Positions 36,874-46,539 of a DNA stretch of 64,000 nt are shown here, one piece after another. Origin of the DNA: Ancylobacter sonchi (GTDB lineage Bacteria; Pseudomonadota; Alphaproteobacteria; Rhizobiales; Xanthobacteraceae). The notes below the pieces were generated by a model, which was not told the origin of the DNA, searched no databases, and worked only from the letters and a program-made list of their open reading frames with translations. The DNA lies in assembly GCF_018390695.1 (NCBI RefSeq), contig NZ_JAHBGF010000016.1, forward strand, positions 372,001-436,000, given 5' to 3'. The position numbers and the translations under genes were made by a program. How positions within the stretch are numbered: the stretch's first letter is position 1; each line of letters begins with the position of its first letter.

Positions 36874-37797
36874 ATGCTGCTCAATCAGTCCGCCGCACCG
36901 GCCGCCAACGGCGCTGAGGCCGGTGACGGTGTCATCATCGACACCACCACCCGCAGCTTCATGAAGGACGTGGTGGAGGAATCGCAGCGCCGCCCGGTGC
37001 TGGTCGACTTCTGGGCGCCCTGGTGCGGCCCCTGCAAGCAGCTCACCCCGGTAATCGAGAAGGTGGTACGCGCCGCCAAGGGCAAGGTGCGTCTCGCCAA
37101 GATGAACACCGACGAGCATCCCACCGTCGCCCAGCAGCTCGGCATCCAGTCGCTGCCCACCGTCTACGCCTTCGTCAACGGCCAGCCGGTCGACGGCTTC
37201 ATGGGCGCGCAGCCGGAATCGCAGGTGCAGGCGCTGGTCGACCGTCTGGTCGCCGCCGGCGGCGGCGGGCCGGACCTCGCCGAGATCCTCGCCAGCGCCG
37301 ATGCCGCCCTCGCCGAGGGCGACGCCGCCGGCGCCACCGAGCTCTACGCCCATGTGCTGGCCGAGGAGCCGGGCAATGTGAAGGCGCTCGCCGGTATCGC
37401 TCGCGCCCATCTCGCCACCGGCGACCTCGAGCAGGCCAAGGCGACCCTCGCTCTGGTGCCCGAGGCCGGCGCCGGCGATCCGGCGGTGGCCGCGGTGCGC
37501 GCCGCCATCGATCTGGAGGAGGCCGCGGCCGCCCTCGGCGACGTGCGCGAGCTGGAGGCGAAGGTCGCGGCCAATGCCGCCGACCATCAGGCCCGCTTCG
37601 ACCTCGCTCTGGCGCTCAATGCCCGCGGCAAGCGCGAGGAGGCGGTCGACGAACTGCTGACCATCGTGCGCAAGGACCGCAACTGGAACGAGGACGGCGC
37701 CCGCAAGCAGCTGGTACAGTTCTTCGAGGCGTGGGGGCCGACCGACGAGATGACGGTGCTTGGCCGTCGCCGGCTGTCCTCCATCCTGTTCTCCTGA
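36874..37797 (+). CDS. Thioredoxin-TPR protein (YbbN/CnoX-like)
   Basis: 307-residue protein with an N-terminal thioredoxin domain (active site WAPWCGPCKQL, Cys51 and Cys54) and C-terminal TPR-like helices. E. coli YbbN/CnoX combines holdase and redox protection and hands clients to GroEL; here the WCGPC motif is complete, so reductase activity may be retained, unlike E. coli CnoX where it is altered. RBS GAGGA before ATG. Next to the LON-domain gene, a common alphaproteobacterial pair. Confidence 0.92.
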   Translation: MLLNQSAAPAANGAEAGDGVIIDTTTRSFMKDVVEESQRRPVLVDFWAPWCGPCKQLTPVIEKVVRAAKGKVRLAKMNTDEHPTVAQQLGIQSLPTVYAFVNGQPVDGFMGAQPESQVQALVDRLVAAGGGGPDLAEILASADAALAEGDAAGATELYAHVLAEEPGNVKALAGIARAHLATGDLEQAKATLALVPEAGAGDPAVAAVRAAIDLEEAAAALGDVRELEAKVAANAADHQARFDLALALNARGKREEAVDELLTIVRKDRNWNEDGARKQLVQFFEAWGPTDEMTVLGRRRLSSILFS

Positions 37798-37877
37798 CGG
37801 CCCGCCCGGCGAGGGCCGCGTCCGTCTTTTCGCGTGACTGACGGCCGGCCGGCGGGGTCGGCCTTTTCGGAGGGCTG

Positions 37878-38549
37878 ATGGCGATCAATCGCCCCTATGG
37901 CGGGCCGGCGGAGCTTCCTGCCGCGGTGCCGCTGTTTCCATTGGACGGCGCGCTGCTGCTGCCGCGTTGCCAGCTGCCGCTGAACATCTTCGAGCCGCGC
38001 TACCTCGCCATGGTGGACGATGCTCTGAAGGGCGAGCGGGTGATCGGCATCATCCAGCCGGTGCCGGCGCTGGTCACCACCGCCAATCCGGCGCTGCAGG
38101 GGGTCGGCTGCCTCGGCCGCATCACCGAATTCGCCGAGAGCGGTGACGGTCGCTATCTCATCACCCTCACCGGTATCACCCGCTTCCGCCTCGGCGGCGA
38201 GATCGCGGCGACCACGCCCTACCGGCAGGCGGGGCTGGACTTTTCCGGCTTCGAGGACGACTTCACGCCGAATATCGGCGCCGAGGCGGTGGATCGCAGC
38301 CGTCTCCTGAAGACGCTCGCCGCCTATCTCGACGCCAACCGCCTGGAAGCCGACTGGGAAAGCATCAAGGACGCGCCGAACGAGGCGCTGGTCAACGCGC
38401 TCGCCATGATGTCGCCGTTCGGCGGGCGGGAGAAGCAGGCGCTGCTGGAGGCCGTCACCCTGGCCGACCGGGCGGAGATGCTGATCGCGGTGACCGAAAT
38501 GGCGCTGGCCCGTGGCGGCGACGGCGACACCGAGGCGCCGCTGCAATAG
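37878..38549 (+). CDS. LON peptidase N-terminal domain protein
   Basis: 223-residue cytosolic protein made of the substrate-binding LAN domain of Lon but without ATPase or protease parts: LFPLDGALLLPRCQLPLNIFEPRYLAMVDDAL, then ITLTGITRFRLGGE. Free-standing versions occur widely in alphaproteobacteria, with unknown function. Strong GGAGGG site. Probably co-transcribed with the thioredoxin gene 80 bases upstream; terminated by the hairpin at 38572-38600. Confidence 0.9.
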   Translation: MAINRPYGGPAELPAAVPLFPLDGALLLPRCQLPLNIFEPRYLAMVDDALKGERVIGIIQPVPALVTTANPALQGVGCLGRITEFAESGDGRYLITLTGITRFRLGGEIAATTPYRQAGLDFSGFEDDFTPNIGAEAVDRSRLLKTLAAYLDANRLEADWESIKDAPNEALVNALAMMSPFGGREKQALLEAVTLADRAEMLIAVTEMALARGGDGDTEAPLQ

Positions 38550-38571
38550 CGGTTCGAGGTATCGCGATGAC

Positions 38572-38600
38572 AAAGGGCCGGATCGATGATCCGGCCCTTT
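38572..38600. terminator. Strong bidirectional terminator
   Basis: Perfect 13-bp inverted repeat AAAGGGCCGGATC / GATCCGGCCCTTT with loop GAT, followed by TCATTTC on the plus strand. Placed between the convergent LON-domain gene and the RND pump gene, it can stop both. Confidence 0.85.
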
Positions 38601-38629
38601 TCATTTCATGGCTGCATTGCGCCTGAGGT

Positions 38630-41600
38630 TCACTCCGCCGCCATCGGCGGGTGCGGCATGGTGTGCAGAGTCGCGGCCGGCGCGGTCGAGGAGGCCGCCG
38701 GCGCCTCAGGCTCGTCGCGCGGGCCGACGAAGCGGCCCAACAACCGGGCCAGCCAGCGCCCGAGATCGTCCATCAGGGTGAACACCGCCGGCACGAACAC
38801 CAGCGACAGCAGTGTCGAGGCCAGAAGCCCGCCGATCACCGCGATCGCCATCGGCGCGCGGAAGTCCGAGCCCTCGCCGAGGCCCATGGCGGAAGGCACC
38901 ATGCCGGCCGCCATGGCGATGGTGGTCATGACGATCGGCTGCGCGCGCTTGCGCCCGGCCTCGATCAGCGCCGTGGTGCGGTCATGTCCCGCCTTCACCG
39001 AGTCGATGGCGAAATCGACCAGCAGGATGGCGTTCTTGGTCACGATGCCCATCAGCATCAGGAAGCCGATCACCACCGGCAGCGTCATCGCGTTGTTGGT
39101 GATCAGCAGCGCCACGAAGGCGCCGCCCACCGACAGCGGCAGGGCCACGAGAATCGTGATGGGCTGCAGGAGGTTGGCGAACAGCAGCACCAGCACCGCC
39201 AGCACCATCATCACGCCGGCGCCCATGGCGGTGGCGAAGCCGCCGAACACCTCGGCCATGATCTCGGCGTCGCCGGCCTCCTTCAGCGTCACCCCGGCCG
39301 GCAGGTTCTTCGCGCCCGGCAGCGCATAGACCTCGGCCAGCGCCTCGCCGAGCTGGGTGCCGGTGGTGAGGTCGGCCTCGATGGCGACGCGCCGCGCCCG
39401 GTCGTAGCGGTCGAGGCTGGTCGGGCCGGTGGCGAAGGAGATGTCGGCCACCGCGTCGAGAGGTACCGCGGCGCCGGCGGCGGTGCGCACCTTCAGGGTG
39501 CGGAAGGTCGCGAGGTCAGCGCGGGCATTCTGGTCGAGCTGCACGCGGATCGGCACCTGCCGGTCGCCGGCGGAGAATTTGGCGAGGTTCTGCGAGATGT
39601 CGCCGATGGTGGCGATGCGTACCGTCTGGGCGATGTCGGCGACGGAGACGCCGAGCTGCGCGGCTTCCGACAGCCGCGGCATCATCCGGAGTTCCGGCCG
39701 CTCCAGCGCCGCCGAGGTCACCACATTGGTGAGGCCCCTCACATCGGCGCGGATCTCGCGCTCCAGCTTCAGCGCCGCCTGCTCCACCGCCGCCCCGTCC
39801 GAGCCGGAGAGGATGACGGTGAATTCGCGCCCGCCGGGGCCGGCGCCGCCGGAAGCGCCGAAATTGAAGCGCAGATCGGGGATGGCGGCGATCTCCCGCT
39901 GCATCCGCGCCTCGAACTGCTTCTGGGTGTCCTGGCGTTCGGCGCGCGGCTTGAGGTTGATGATCATCGTCGCCTTGCGGACCTCGCCGGCGGCGCTGAC
40001 CGGACCCACCGCCACGCCGCCGCCGCCGGTGGCGAACACGCTCGCCACTTCCGGCTGGTTCTCGAACAGGGTGGTGACCTCGTTCACCACCCGGCGGGTC
40101 GAATCCAGCGTCGAGCCGGGCGGCAATTCCAGCGCCAGCACCGAGCGCGAGACGTCGGCATTGGGGATGAAGCCGGAGGGCAGCAGCGTCGACAGCCACA
40201 TCGAGCCGATAAACAGGAGGATGCCGGCCGCCACGGTGACGAAGCGGTGGCGCACGCTGGCGCGCAGCAGCCGGATGTAGCCGCGCATCAGCGCGCTGTC
40301 AGGCTTCTCGCGATGGCCGTGCTCGCGCAGGAAATAGGCGGCGAGCATCGGGGTGAGCAGCCGCGCCACCAGCAGCGAGAACAGCACCGCCACGGCGACG
40401 GTGATGCCGAACTGGCGGAAATACTGGCCGGCAATGCCACCCATGAAGCTCACCGGCGCGAACACCGCGACGATGGTCAGCGTCGTCGCCACCACGGCGA
40501 GACCGATCTCGTCGGCGGCGTCGATGGCGGCGCGATAGGCCGATTTGCCCATGCGCATATGGCGCACGATGTTCTCGATCTCGACGATGGCGTCGTCGAC
40601 CAGGATGCCGGTCACCAGCGTCACTGCCAGCAGGCTCACGCCGTTGAGCGAGAAGCCGAGCATGTCCATCACCCAGAAGGTGGGCAGGATGGAGAGCGGG
40701 ATGGCGGTGGCCGAGATGATGGTGGCCCGCCAGTCGCGCAGGAACAGCAGCACCACGATGATGGCGAGCACCGCGCCCTCGATCAGCGTGTGCATCGCCG
40801 AGGTGTAGTCGGCCTCGGTGTAGCGCACCATGGAATCGATCAGCGTGATCCGCGCTTCCGGATGCGCCGTCTCCAGCTGTCGCAGCGTCTCCTCGACCCG
40901 GTTGGCGACGTCGACATCCGAATAGCCCTTGGCGCGGTAGATGCCGAAGGCGACCACCGGCTTGCCGTCGAGCTGGGCGAAGATGCGCGGCTCGGCGGCG
41001 CCGTCGGTGACGGTGGCGAGGTCGGCCAGCCGCACCTGCCGCGCCGAGGAGGTGGCGGTGGCCGGCAGCGAGATGCGGGTCTCGGCGAGGTCGGCGACGG
41101 TCAGCGCCCCGCCCAGCGTGCGCACCGATTGTTCCTGGGTGCCGATCTCGCCGCGGCCGCCGGCGAGATCGACATTGGTGGCGACCAGCTGGCGGTTGAC
41201 GTCGGCGGCGGTGACGCCGAGCGCGGCCAGCTTGTCGGGGTTCATCGAGATGCGGATCTCGCGGTCGACGCCGCCCTCGCGCTTCACCTGCGCAACGCCG
41301 CGCACGCCCTGCAGCGCGCGGATCACCGTGTCGTCGACGAACCAGGAGAGTTCGTCCGGCGTCATCTGCGGCGCCGAGGCGGCATAGGTGACGATCGCCA
41401 TGCCCTCGACGTCGACGCGCTGGATCAGCGGCTCCTCGATGTCCTGCGGCAGCTCGGAACGTATGCCGGTGACCGCGTCGCGCACGTCGTTCACCGCGCG
41501 GTCGACCTGCGTCTCCAGCTGGAACTCCACCGTGGTCACCGAGGCGCCCTCGGTGATGGAGGAGGTGATGTGCTTCACTCCTTGGGTGCCGGCGATCGCG

Positions 41601-41815
41601 GTCTCGATGCGCTTGGTCACCTGGGTTTCCAGCTCGCTCGGCGCGGCGCCGGGCTGGGTGACGGTGACGGTGACGATCGGCACGTCGATGTTCGGCATGC
41701 GCGTTACCGGCAGCCGGTCGAAGGTGTAGAGGCCGAGCGCGGTCAGCACCACGAACAGCACGATGGAGGGGATCGGCGAGCGGATCGACCAGGCGGAGAT
41801 GTTGAGCGCCATCAC
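38630..41815 (-). CDS. RND multidrug efflux permease (HAE1 family)
   Basis: 1061-residue inner-membrane proton-driven pump subunit with two large periplasmic loops and twelve membrane spans. The proton-relay Asp pair is in [15 protein letters not shown]. It exports hydrophobic drugs or lipids with the coupled periplasmic adaptor; an outer-membrane TolC is not present in the window. Its ATG overlaps the adaptor stop (ATGA), so translation is coupled. Substrate unknown. Confidence 0.93.
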   Translation of the reverse strand: MMALNISAWSIRSPIPSIVLFVVLTALGLYTFDRLPVTRMPNIDVPIVTVTVTQPGAAPSELETQVTKRIETAIAGTQGVKHITSSITEGASVTTVEFQLETQVDRAVNDVRDAVTGIRSELPQDIEEPLIQRVDVEGMAIVTYAASAPQMTPDELSWFVDDTVIRALQGVRGVAQVKREGGVDREIRISMNPDKLAALGVTAADVNRQLVATNVDLAGGRGEIGTQEQSVRTLGGALTVADLAETRISLPATATSSARQVRLADLATVTDGAAEPRIFAQLDGKPVVAFGIYRAKGYSDVDVANRVEETLRQLETAHPEARITLIDSMVRYTEADYTSAMHTLIEGAVLAIIVVLLFLRDWRATIISATAIPLSILPTFWVMDMLGFSLNGVSLLAVTLVTGILVDDAIVEIENIVRHMRMGKSAYRAAIDAADEIGLAVVATTLTIVAVFAPVSFMGGIAGQYFRQFGITVAVAVLFSLLVARLLTPMLAAYFLREHGHREKPDSALMRGYIRLLRASVRHRFVTVAAGILLFIGSMWLSTLLPSGFIPNADVSRSVLALELPPGSTLDSTRRVVNEVTTLFENQPEVASVFATGGGGVAVGPVSAAGEVRKATMIINLKPRAERQDTQKQFEARMQREIAAIPDLRFNFGASGGAGPGGREFTVILSGSDGAAVEQAALKLEREIRADVRGLTNVVTSAALERPELRMMPRLSEAAQLGVSVADIAQTVRIATIGDISQNLAKFSAGDRQVPIRVQLDQNARADLATFRTLKVRTAAGAAVPLDAVADISFATGPTSLDRYDRARRVAIEADLTTGTQLGEALAEVYALPGAKNLPAGVTLKEAGDAEIMAEVFGGFATAMGAGVMMVLAVLVLLFANLLQPITILVALPLSVGGAFVALLITNNAMTLPVVIGFLMLMGIVTKNAILLVDFAIDSVKAGHDRTTALIEAGRKRAQPIVMTTIAMAAGMVPSAMGLGEGSDFRAPMAIAVIGGLLASTLLSLVFVPAVFTLMDDLGRWLARLLGRFVGPRDEPEAPAASSTAPAATLHTMPHPPMAAE

Positions 41816-43071
41816 ACGCCGCCCTTGACGTCGGCGACCGGCACCGGGCTCACCCGGTCGCCGTCGCGCAGGAAGCCGCCGGCGCGGGCGACCACGTTCT
41901 CGCCGTTGGTCATGCCCTCGGTGATCTCGACGAAGCCGTCGCCCATCAGCCCGGTCTTCACCGCGCGGTGGTGCACCGTGTCGCCGTCCACGACCAGCAC
42001 GAAGGCGCCGTCCTTGTCGAACTGCACTGCCGAGAGCGGCAAGGCAAGGCCGGTGTGGCGGGCAAGCTCGATGTCGCCGCGCGCATAGGCGCCGGGGCGC
42101 ATGCGCGGGTCGTCCGGCAGGGCGACGGCGACGCGCGCGAGGCGGGTGGCGGGATCGACCTTGGCGCCGACCAGGCGCACCGTGGCGACCAGCGGGGCGG
42201 TGAAGCCGGCCGGGGTCACCGCGACCGGCATGCCCGGCTTCATGCGCGGCAGCGCCGATTCCGGCACCTCGGCATTGAGGTCGATGGCACCGTCCTTGAC
42301 GATGCGGAACAGCGGCTCGCTATTGGCCGACAGCACGATGGCGCCGAGGCGCGCGCCGCGCGAGGAGACGATGCCGGCCTCCGGCGCCTTGATCTCGGTG
42401 CGGCCGAGCCGGACCTCCAATTCGTCGCGATTGGCCTTGATCTGCGCGGCGTCCGCCTCGGCGGCGGTCACCATTTGTCGTGCGGCGGCCACCTGGGCGG
42501 TGGCGACCCGCACCGCGCGCTCGCGCTGGTCGAGCACTTCCTGCGAAGTGGCGCCGGTCTTGATCAGAGTACGGGCGCGCTCCACCGCGGCTTCCGCCTC
42601 GATGCGCTGGGCATCGGCCTGCTCCAGCGAGGCCTTCTGCTGGGCGATGGCGGCCTGCGCCTTCGCCGCATTGGCGGTGTTCTGCGCCAGCAGCGCCACC
42701 AGCGTGTCGCGCGACAGCCGGGCGAGCACCGCGCCTTTGGCGACGCGGTCGCCTTCCTCGACCAGGATCTCGGTGATCCGGTAGCCGTCGATCTCCGGCC
42801 CGACCATGATCTCCTCGCGGGCGGCGAGGGTGCCGGTCACCGGCAGGCGCTCCACCACCTCGCGCGGCGTCGCCGGCACCACGCTCACCGTGACGCCGCG
42901 GGCGGCCTTGGGCTCGGGGGCAGTGGTGGCCTGCGCCGGATCGGTTACGCCGAGCCGGAGGCCGAAGGGAACGCGGTCGCGCAGCGCATAGCCGCCGACC
43001 CCCACCACGAGGACGGTCATGGCGAGGGCGAGGGTCACCCGGCCGCGCAGGGTGGAAGGAGCGATCTTCAT
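41812..43071 (-). CDS. RND periplasmic adaptor (HlyD/MFP) subunit
   Basis: 419-residue membrane-fusion protein. N-terminal anchor (LALAMTVLVVGVGGYAL), barrel-sandwich lipoyl half-motifs (REEIMVGPEIDGYRITEIL; GRTEIKAPEAGIVSSRGA), a long helical hairpin rich in Ala/Gln, then beta-barrel and membrane-proximal domains. The start at 43071 overlaps the TetR stop by ATGA, and the 3' end overlaps the permease start, giving a fully coupled three-gene operon. Anchoring appears to be by a membrane helix, not a lipobox. Confidence 0.92.
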   Translation of the reverse strand: MKIAPSTLRGRVTLALAMTVLVVGVGGYALRDRVPFGLRLGVTDPAQATTAPEPKAARGVTVSVVPATPREVVERLPVTGTLAAREEIMVGPEIDGYRITEILVEEGDRVAKGAVLARLSRDTLVALLAQNTANAAKAQAAIAQQKASLEQADAQRIEAEAAVERARTLIKTGATSQEVLDQRERAVRVATAQVAAARQMVTAAEADAAQIKANRDELEVRLGRTEIKAPEAGIVSSRGARLGAIVLSANSEPLFRIVKDGAIDLNAEVPESALPRMKPGMPVAVTPAGFTAPLVATVRLVGAKVDPATRLARVAVALPDDPRMRPGAYARGDIELARHTGLALPLSAVQFDKDGAFVLVVDGDTVHHRAVKTGLMGDGFVEITEGMTNGENVVARAGGFLRDGDRVSPVPVADVKGGV

Positions 43072-43784
43072 GTCGGGTCGACCATGGCGGGTTTGGCGGG
43101 GGCGAGCATGCGGGCGATGAGATCGCCGAAGCCGGGCATCATGGCGGCGAGCGGCAGCTCCGGCTGCAGCCGCCGGCGCAGCAGCAGCCCGTCGCCGATG
43201 GCGTCGATCAGCGTCATGGCGATGTCGGGATCGATGTCGGGGTCGATCTCGCCGCGCTGCTGTCCGGCGATGAGGGCGTCGCGGATGGCGTTGCCCATCT
43301 CCTCGTCGGCTTCGTCGAACTTGGCCTTGAGCTTGGGGTTGCGCGCGGCCTCGGCGGCGATTTCCGGGCCGAGATCGGCGCACACCATCGGCATCTCGCC
43401 GGAGAACAGCGCCTGGCCCATGGCGGTGAGGCCCGCGGCGAAGCTCGGCGCGGCGTGCATCATGTCGAGCATCTGCATGCGGGCGCTGCGCTCTTCCTCG
43501 ACGATGGCGAGGATGATGGCATCCTTGGACGGGAAATAGCGATAGAGCCCGCCCGGGCTCATTCCCGCCTCGGCGCAGATTTCCTGCATCGAGGTGGCGT
43601 GGAAGCCGGAGCGGGTGAAGCAGGCGGCGGCGGCGTCGAGCACCCGCCGGCGCGGATCGGCCTTGCGGCGGCGGGCCGGCGTCGCGACGCCCGCCTCGGC
43701 GCCGGCCGGCGGCACGGAGGCGGGATCGGCGAGCGCATCGGTACTGCGGGCGGTCTCGGACACGGCGGCCATGCGGTGATCCAT
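43068..43784 (-). CDS. TetR-family repressor of the RND operon
   Basis: 238-residue regulator with a TetR HTH (RRRVLDAAAACFTRSGFHATSMQEICAEAGMSPGGLYRYFPSKDAIILAIVEEE) and a helical ligand domain. It is the first gene of the efflux operon, so it should repress itself and the pump. Start at ATG 43784 (MDHRMAAV) is favoured; an ATG four codons later is possible. The two matching 16-bp palindromes upstream are its probable operators. Confidence 0.9.
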   Translation of the reverse strand: MDHRMAAVSETARSTDALADPASVPPAGAEAGVATPARRRKADPRRRVLDAAAACFTRSGFHATSMQEICAEAGMSPGGLYRYFPSKDAIILAIVEEERSARMQMLDMMHAAPSFAAGLTAMGQALFSGEMPMVCADLGPEIAAEAARNPKLKAKFDEADEEMGNAIRDALIAGQQRGEIDPDIDPDIAMTLIDAIGDGLLLRRRLQPELPLAAMMPGFGDLIARMLAPAKPAMVDPT

Positions 43785-43820
43785 CTGAGGAGGCCCCCGC
43801 GAGAGGGTCCATCCGAATGC

Positions 43821-43836
43821 GAACGAACGTTCGTTC
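43821..43836. promoter_or_regulatory. TetR operator O1
   Basis: Perfect 16-bp palindrome GAACGAACGTTCGTTC, starting immediately downstream of the predicted -10 element of the tetR-hlyD-acrB promoter and so covering the transcription start. Identical to O2 at 43866-43881, centre-to-centre distance 45 bp. Confidence 0.8.
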
Positions 43837-43865
43837 TCATTATCGCGACGTGAGTTGACAATCAA
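43837..43865 (-). promoter_or_regulatory. Promoter of the tetR-efflux operon
   Basis: Minus-strand -35 TTGATT (43865-43860), 17-base spacer, -10 TAATGA (43842-43837). The two TetR palindromes abut it exactly on either side, which supports the assignment. Confidence 0.6.
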
Positions 43866-43881
43866 GAACGAACGTTCGTTC
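43866..43881. promoter_or_regulatory. TetR operator O2
   Basis: Second copy of GAACGAACGTTCGTTC, ending directly before the -35 element of the minus-strand promoter. Two identical sites would allow cooperative or looping repression. Confidence 0.78.
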
Positions 43882-43989
43882 GCAAAAATAACCTTGCGTC
43901 AAACGGTGGCGGAAATTCGGCGGCCGCTCGGTGTTTCCGGCCGACGCAGCGTCGCGAGCCCGCCGGCGCGGATCCGTGCCGGCCGTCGG

Positions 43990-44502
43990 CTAGGGCTGCT
44001 TTTCCACTACCGGCGCCAAGGCGGCGACCACCTTCTCGTAGACGGCACGCTTGAAGGGGATGATCAGTTCCGGGGTGTTGCCGAGTTTCTCCCAGCGCCA
44101 TTCGGCGAATTCCGGCTTGTGCTTGCCGCCGCCGGGATGTCGCACGTCGATCTCGCCGTCCTTGCCGGTGAAGCGCAGCGCGATCCATTTCTGCATCTGG
44201 CCGCGATAGCGCCCCTTCCAGGCTTCGCGGGCGATCGGCTCGGGCAGGTCGTAAGGCAGCCAGTCCGGAACCTCGGCCAGCGGCTCCACCGAGCGGACAT
44301 TGGTCTCCTCGTAGAGTTCGCGCAGCGCCGCGTCCTCCGGGCTCTCGCCCTCGTCGATACCGCCCTGCGGCATCTGCCAGGAATGGGTGGCGTCGACATG
44401 CTCGGCGCCGCCGACGCGGCGGCCGACGAAGACCAGCCCGTCGCGGTTGACGAGCACGACGCCGACGCAGGGGCGGTAGGGAAGCTGTTCGAACGGGATC
44501 AT
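43990..44502 (-). CDS. rppH: RNA pyrophosphohydrolase (Nudix)
   Basis: 170-residue Nudix hydrolase. The start region [16 protein letters not shown] and the Nudix box [23 protein letters not shown] are those of RppH/IalA, which removes pyrophosphate from mRNA 5' ends to trigger decay, or hydrolyses dinucleoside polyphosphates. The ATG at 44502 ([11 protein letters not shown]) gives the family length; another ATG 13 codons upstream is possible and neither has a strong ribosome site. Divergent from the hydrolase gene at 44760. Confidence 0.9.
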   Translation of the reverse strand: MIPFEQLPYRPCVGVVLVNRDGLVFVGRRVGGAEHVDATHSWQMPQGGIDEGESPEDAALRELYEETNVRSVEPLAEVPDWLPYDLPEPIAREAWKGRYRGQMQKWIALRFTGKDGEIDVRHPGGGKHKPEFAEWRWEKLGNTPELIIPFKRAVYEKVVAALAPVVEKQP

Positions 44503-44759
44503 CGCAAAGGCCGGTACATGCGCGGACACCTCGCCGCCCATCCATCATAGGCGCTGGCGGTGACGGAACGTAGGGCCGGATGGATTTATGCTTACCGGGC
44601 GTCGGCGGCCGGCTTCCGGGAAACCGGCGCGGGCCGGCTTCTGGAAGGCCGGTGTCCGCTGCCGACAATGTCCGCGCGAACGCCGGCCTCTGCCGGCATT
44701 GACAGCGGCCGGCCAGCTGCTTTCCCTAGCTGGCGGAACAGACACGAGCCGGGGTTGCG

Positions 44760-45767
44760 GTGGGTTTCAACGTCGGCTTCACGGAGGGCGTCTTCGCCGA
44801 TCCGTCCCGCCCGGACTGGTCGGGCGACGGCCCGCGTCCGTTGCGCTGGTCGGCCTGGTATCCGAGCGACGAGCCGGGGGCGGAAGCTGAGGCATCGTCC
44901 GCCACCTTCCGTCCACGGTCCTTGCGCCGCAACGCCCGTCCGAGCGGAGATGCCGGCCGGTTGCCGCTGGTGCTGCTCTCGCATGGCACCGGCGGCACGG
45001 TCGCCGGCCTTGGCTGGCTGGCGCACCGGCTGGCGGCGGACGGCTTTCTCGTCGCCGGCGTCGATCATCACGGCAACACCGCCCGCGAGCCGTACCGGGC
45101 GGAAGGTTTCCTATGCTGGTGGGAACGCGCCGGCGATCTCGCGCGGCTCGCCGACCATCTGCTCGCCGATCCGCGCTTCGCCGGCCGCATCGATCCCGAC
45201 CGCTTCCACGCCGCCGGTTTCTCGCTGGGCGGCCACACCGCGCTGGCACTGCTCGGCGCGGTCAGCGAGATGTCCCGCTTCCTCGACTGGTCGGCCGGCC
45301 AGTCCTTCGGACGCGGTCCGCGTGAATTTCCCGATCTCGCCGACCGCATCGCGCCGCTGCTGGCGGAGAGCCCGGTGTTCCGCGCCTCGTGGGAGCGGCA
45401 GTCGCTGCCCTGTCGCGATCCGCGCATCCGCTCGGCGTTGCTGATGGCGCCGGCGCCGACCGTGCGGGCCCTCACCCCGGAAAGCCTTGCCGCCATCAGC
45501 GCCCCGGTGGTGCTCACCGTCGGCGGTGCCGACCGCGAGGCGCCGGGCGAGGCCGGCGCGATATGGTTGCGGGACCGGCTTTCCGCGAGCCGGCTGATAC
45601 CGCTCGGCGCCGAGGTCGGGCACTATGTGTTTCTCGACGAATGCACGCCGGCCGCCTGTCGCGACGCTCCGGAAATCTGCATCGATGCACCCGGCGTCCA
45701 TCGTGCGGCAGTTCATGCCGAGGTCACGGCGCTGGCACTCGACCTGTTCGGGGCAAGCATCGGCTGA
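44760..45767 (+). CDS. Alpha/beta hydrolase (dienelactone hydrolase-like)
   Basis: 335-residue hydrolase-fold protein. The oxyanion region LLSHGTGGTVAGLGW and the nucleophile elbow AAGFSLGGHTAL are clear; a late Asp/His pair is plausible in VGGADREAPGE and EVGHYVFLDE. Similar proteins are annotated as predicted dienelactone hydrolases or acetylhydrolases; the substrate is unknown. It starts with GTG at 44760. No hydrophobic signal peptide is seen, so a cytosolic location is likely. Confidence 0.82.
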   Translation: MGFNVGFTEGVFADPSRPDWSGDGPRPLRWSAWYPSDEPGAEAEASSATFRPRSLRRNARPSGDAGRLPLVLLSHGTGGTVAGLGWLAHRLAADGFLVAGVDHHGNTAREPYRAEGFLCWWERAGDLARLADHLLADPRFAGRIDPDRFHAAGFSLGGHTALALLGAVSEMSRFLDWSAGQSFGRGPREFPDLADRIAPLLAESPVFRASWERQSLPCRDPRIRSALLMAPAPTVRALTPESLAAISAPVVLTVGGADREAPGEAGAIWLRDRLSASRLIPLGAEVGHYVFLDECTPAACRDAPEICIDAPGVHRAAVHAEVTALALDLFGASIG

Positions 45768-45845
45768 TGGGTCTTGTCGGCGGTTCGGCAAGCTCCGACG
45801 GGTGCACGCTCCGACGGGTGACCGTCGCCCGCGCGCTATCGCTCG

Positions 45846-46250
45846 CTAGCGCGCCACCGTCGTGGCGTCGCCCGGCGGCAGCACTTCCACCACTTCGCGC
45901 AGGCCGGTCGCGGCATCCATCAGGGTGAAGGCGCCGGGACCCGGCCCGTTATCGGTCTGCGAGCCCGGCCGCAGCATCGGCGCATCGGCGGCCACCGGCG
46001 CGGTCCCCGCCTCGAAGCTGCCGCCCAGCAGCGGCCCGTCGGCGCGCGCCACCCCGGGGGTGTCGCCCCGCAGGATCAGCCAGGCCGAGGCGACGGCGAC
46101 GATGGCCAGCCCCGCCAGGCCAAAGATCGCCACCGCGGCGCGATTGAGCTCGCTGTCGCGGCCGATATCGCGGCCGAGCGGCTGCTCGCCCTCGGCAATG
46201 GTCTTCGGGAAGGCCGGCATGGCCGCCGGCGGCTGGCGAAGCAATGTCAT
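45846..46250 (-). CDS. Hypothetical single-span membrane protein
   Basis: 134-residue frame with a short cytosolic N-terminus (MTLLRQPPAAMPAFPKTI), one hydrophobic span (AVAIFGLAGLAIVAVASAWL) and a polar, probably periplasmic tail rich in Gly, Ala and Pro. No family recognised. The upstream part of the frame (to 46388) has less plausible composition, so the ATG at 46250 is taken as start. No strong ribosome site. It lies downstream of ctpA on the same strand after a terminator, so it has its own promoter. Confidence 0.6.
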   Translation of the reverse strand: MTLLRQPPAAMPAFPKTIAEGEQPLGRDIGRDSELNRAAVAIFGLAGLAIVAVASAWLILRGDTPGVARADGPLLGGSFEAGTAPVAADAPMLRPGSQTDNGPGPGAFTLMDAATGLREVVEVLPPGDATTVAR

Positions 46251-46484
46251 GCGACGCTTGTCGAACCGGACCAAGGCAGCATCGGGGCAGGGCGGGGGGT
46301 GAAAGACGGAAAAAACGCTGAAAATTGCGATGTTTCGCCGCTGTTGCCGGAATGCCGCGTCCCCCCCGCGCGTCGTCGCGGCACGCACCCGGCCGCCGGC
46401 ATCGACGGACAGGGATGCGGCACCCGGCGGCGTCGCCGTCGTCCGCGCCCGTGCCCGCCTGTCGAAGAGGGGCGCGCAAACGAA

Positions 46485-46508
46485 GAACCCCGCCTCGCGG
46501 CGGGGTTC
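46485..46508 (-). terminator. Rho-independent terminator of ctpA
   Basis: Ten-bp stem GAACCCCGCC / GGCGGGGTTC with loop TCGC (plus-strand reading), followed on the minus strand by TTCGTTTG. It begins 32 bases after the ctpA stop. Confidence 0.8.
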
Positions 46509-46539
46509 GGGTCGGGTCGAGATGGTCGGCCGGGCCGGA

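Noticed and set aside
38651-42088. 1145-codon open frame on the plus strand opposite the RND pump
   Set aside because: High-GC shadow of acrB and hlyD; composition is His/Asp/Gly/Arg-rich with no domain, while the minus strand encodes clear RND and adaptor motifs.
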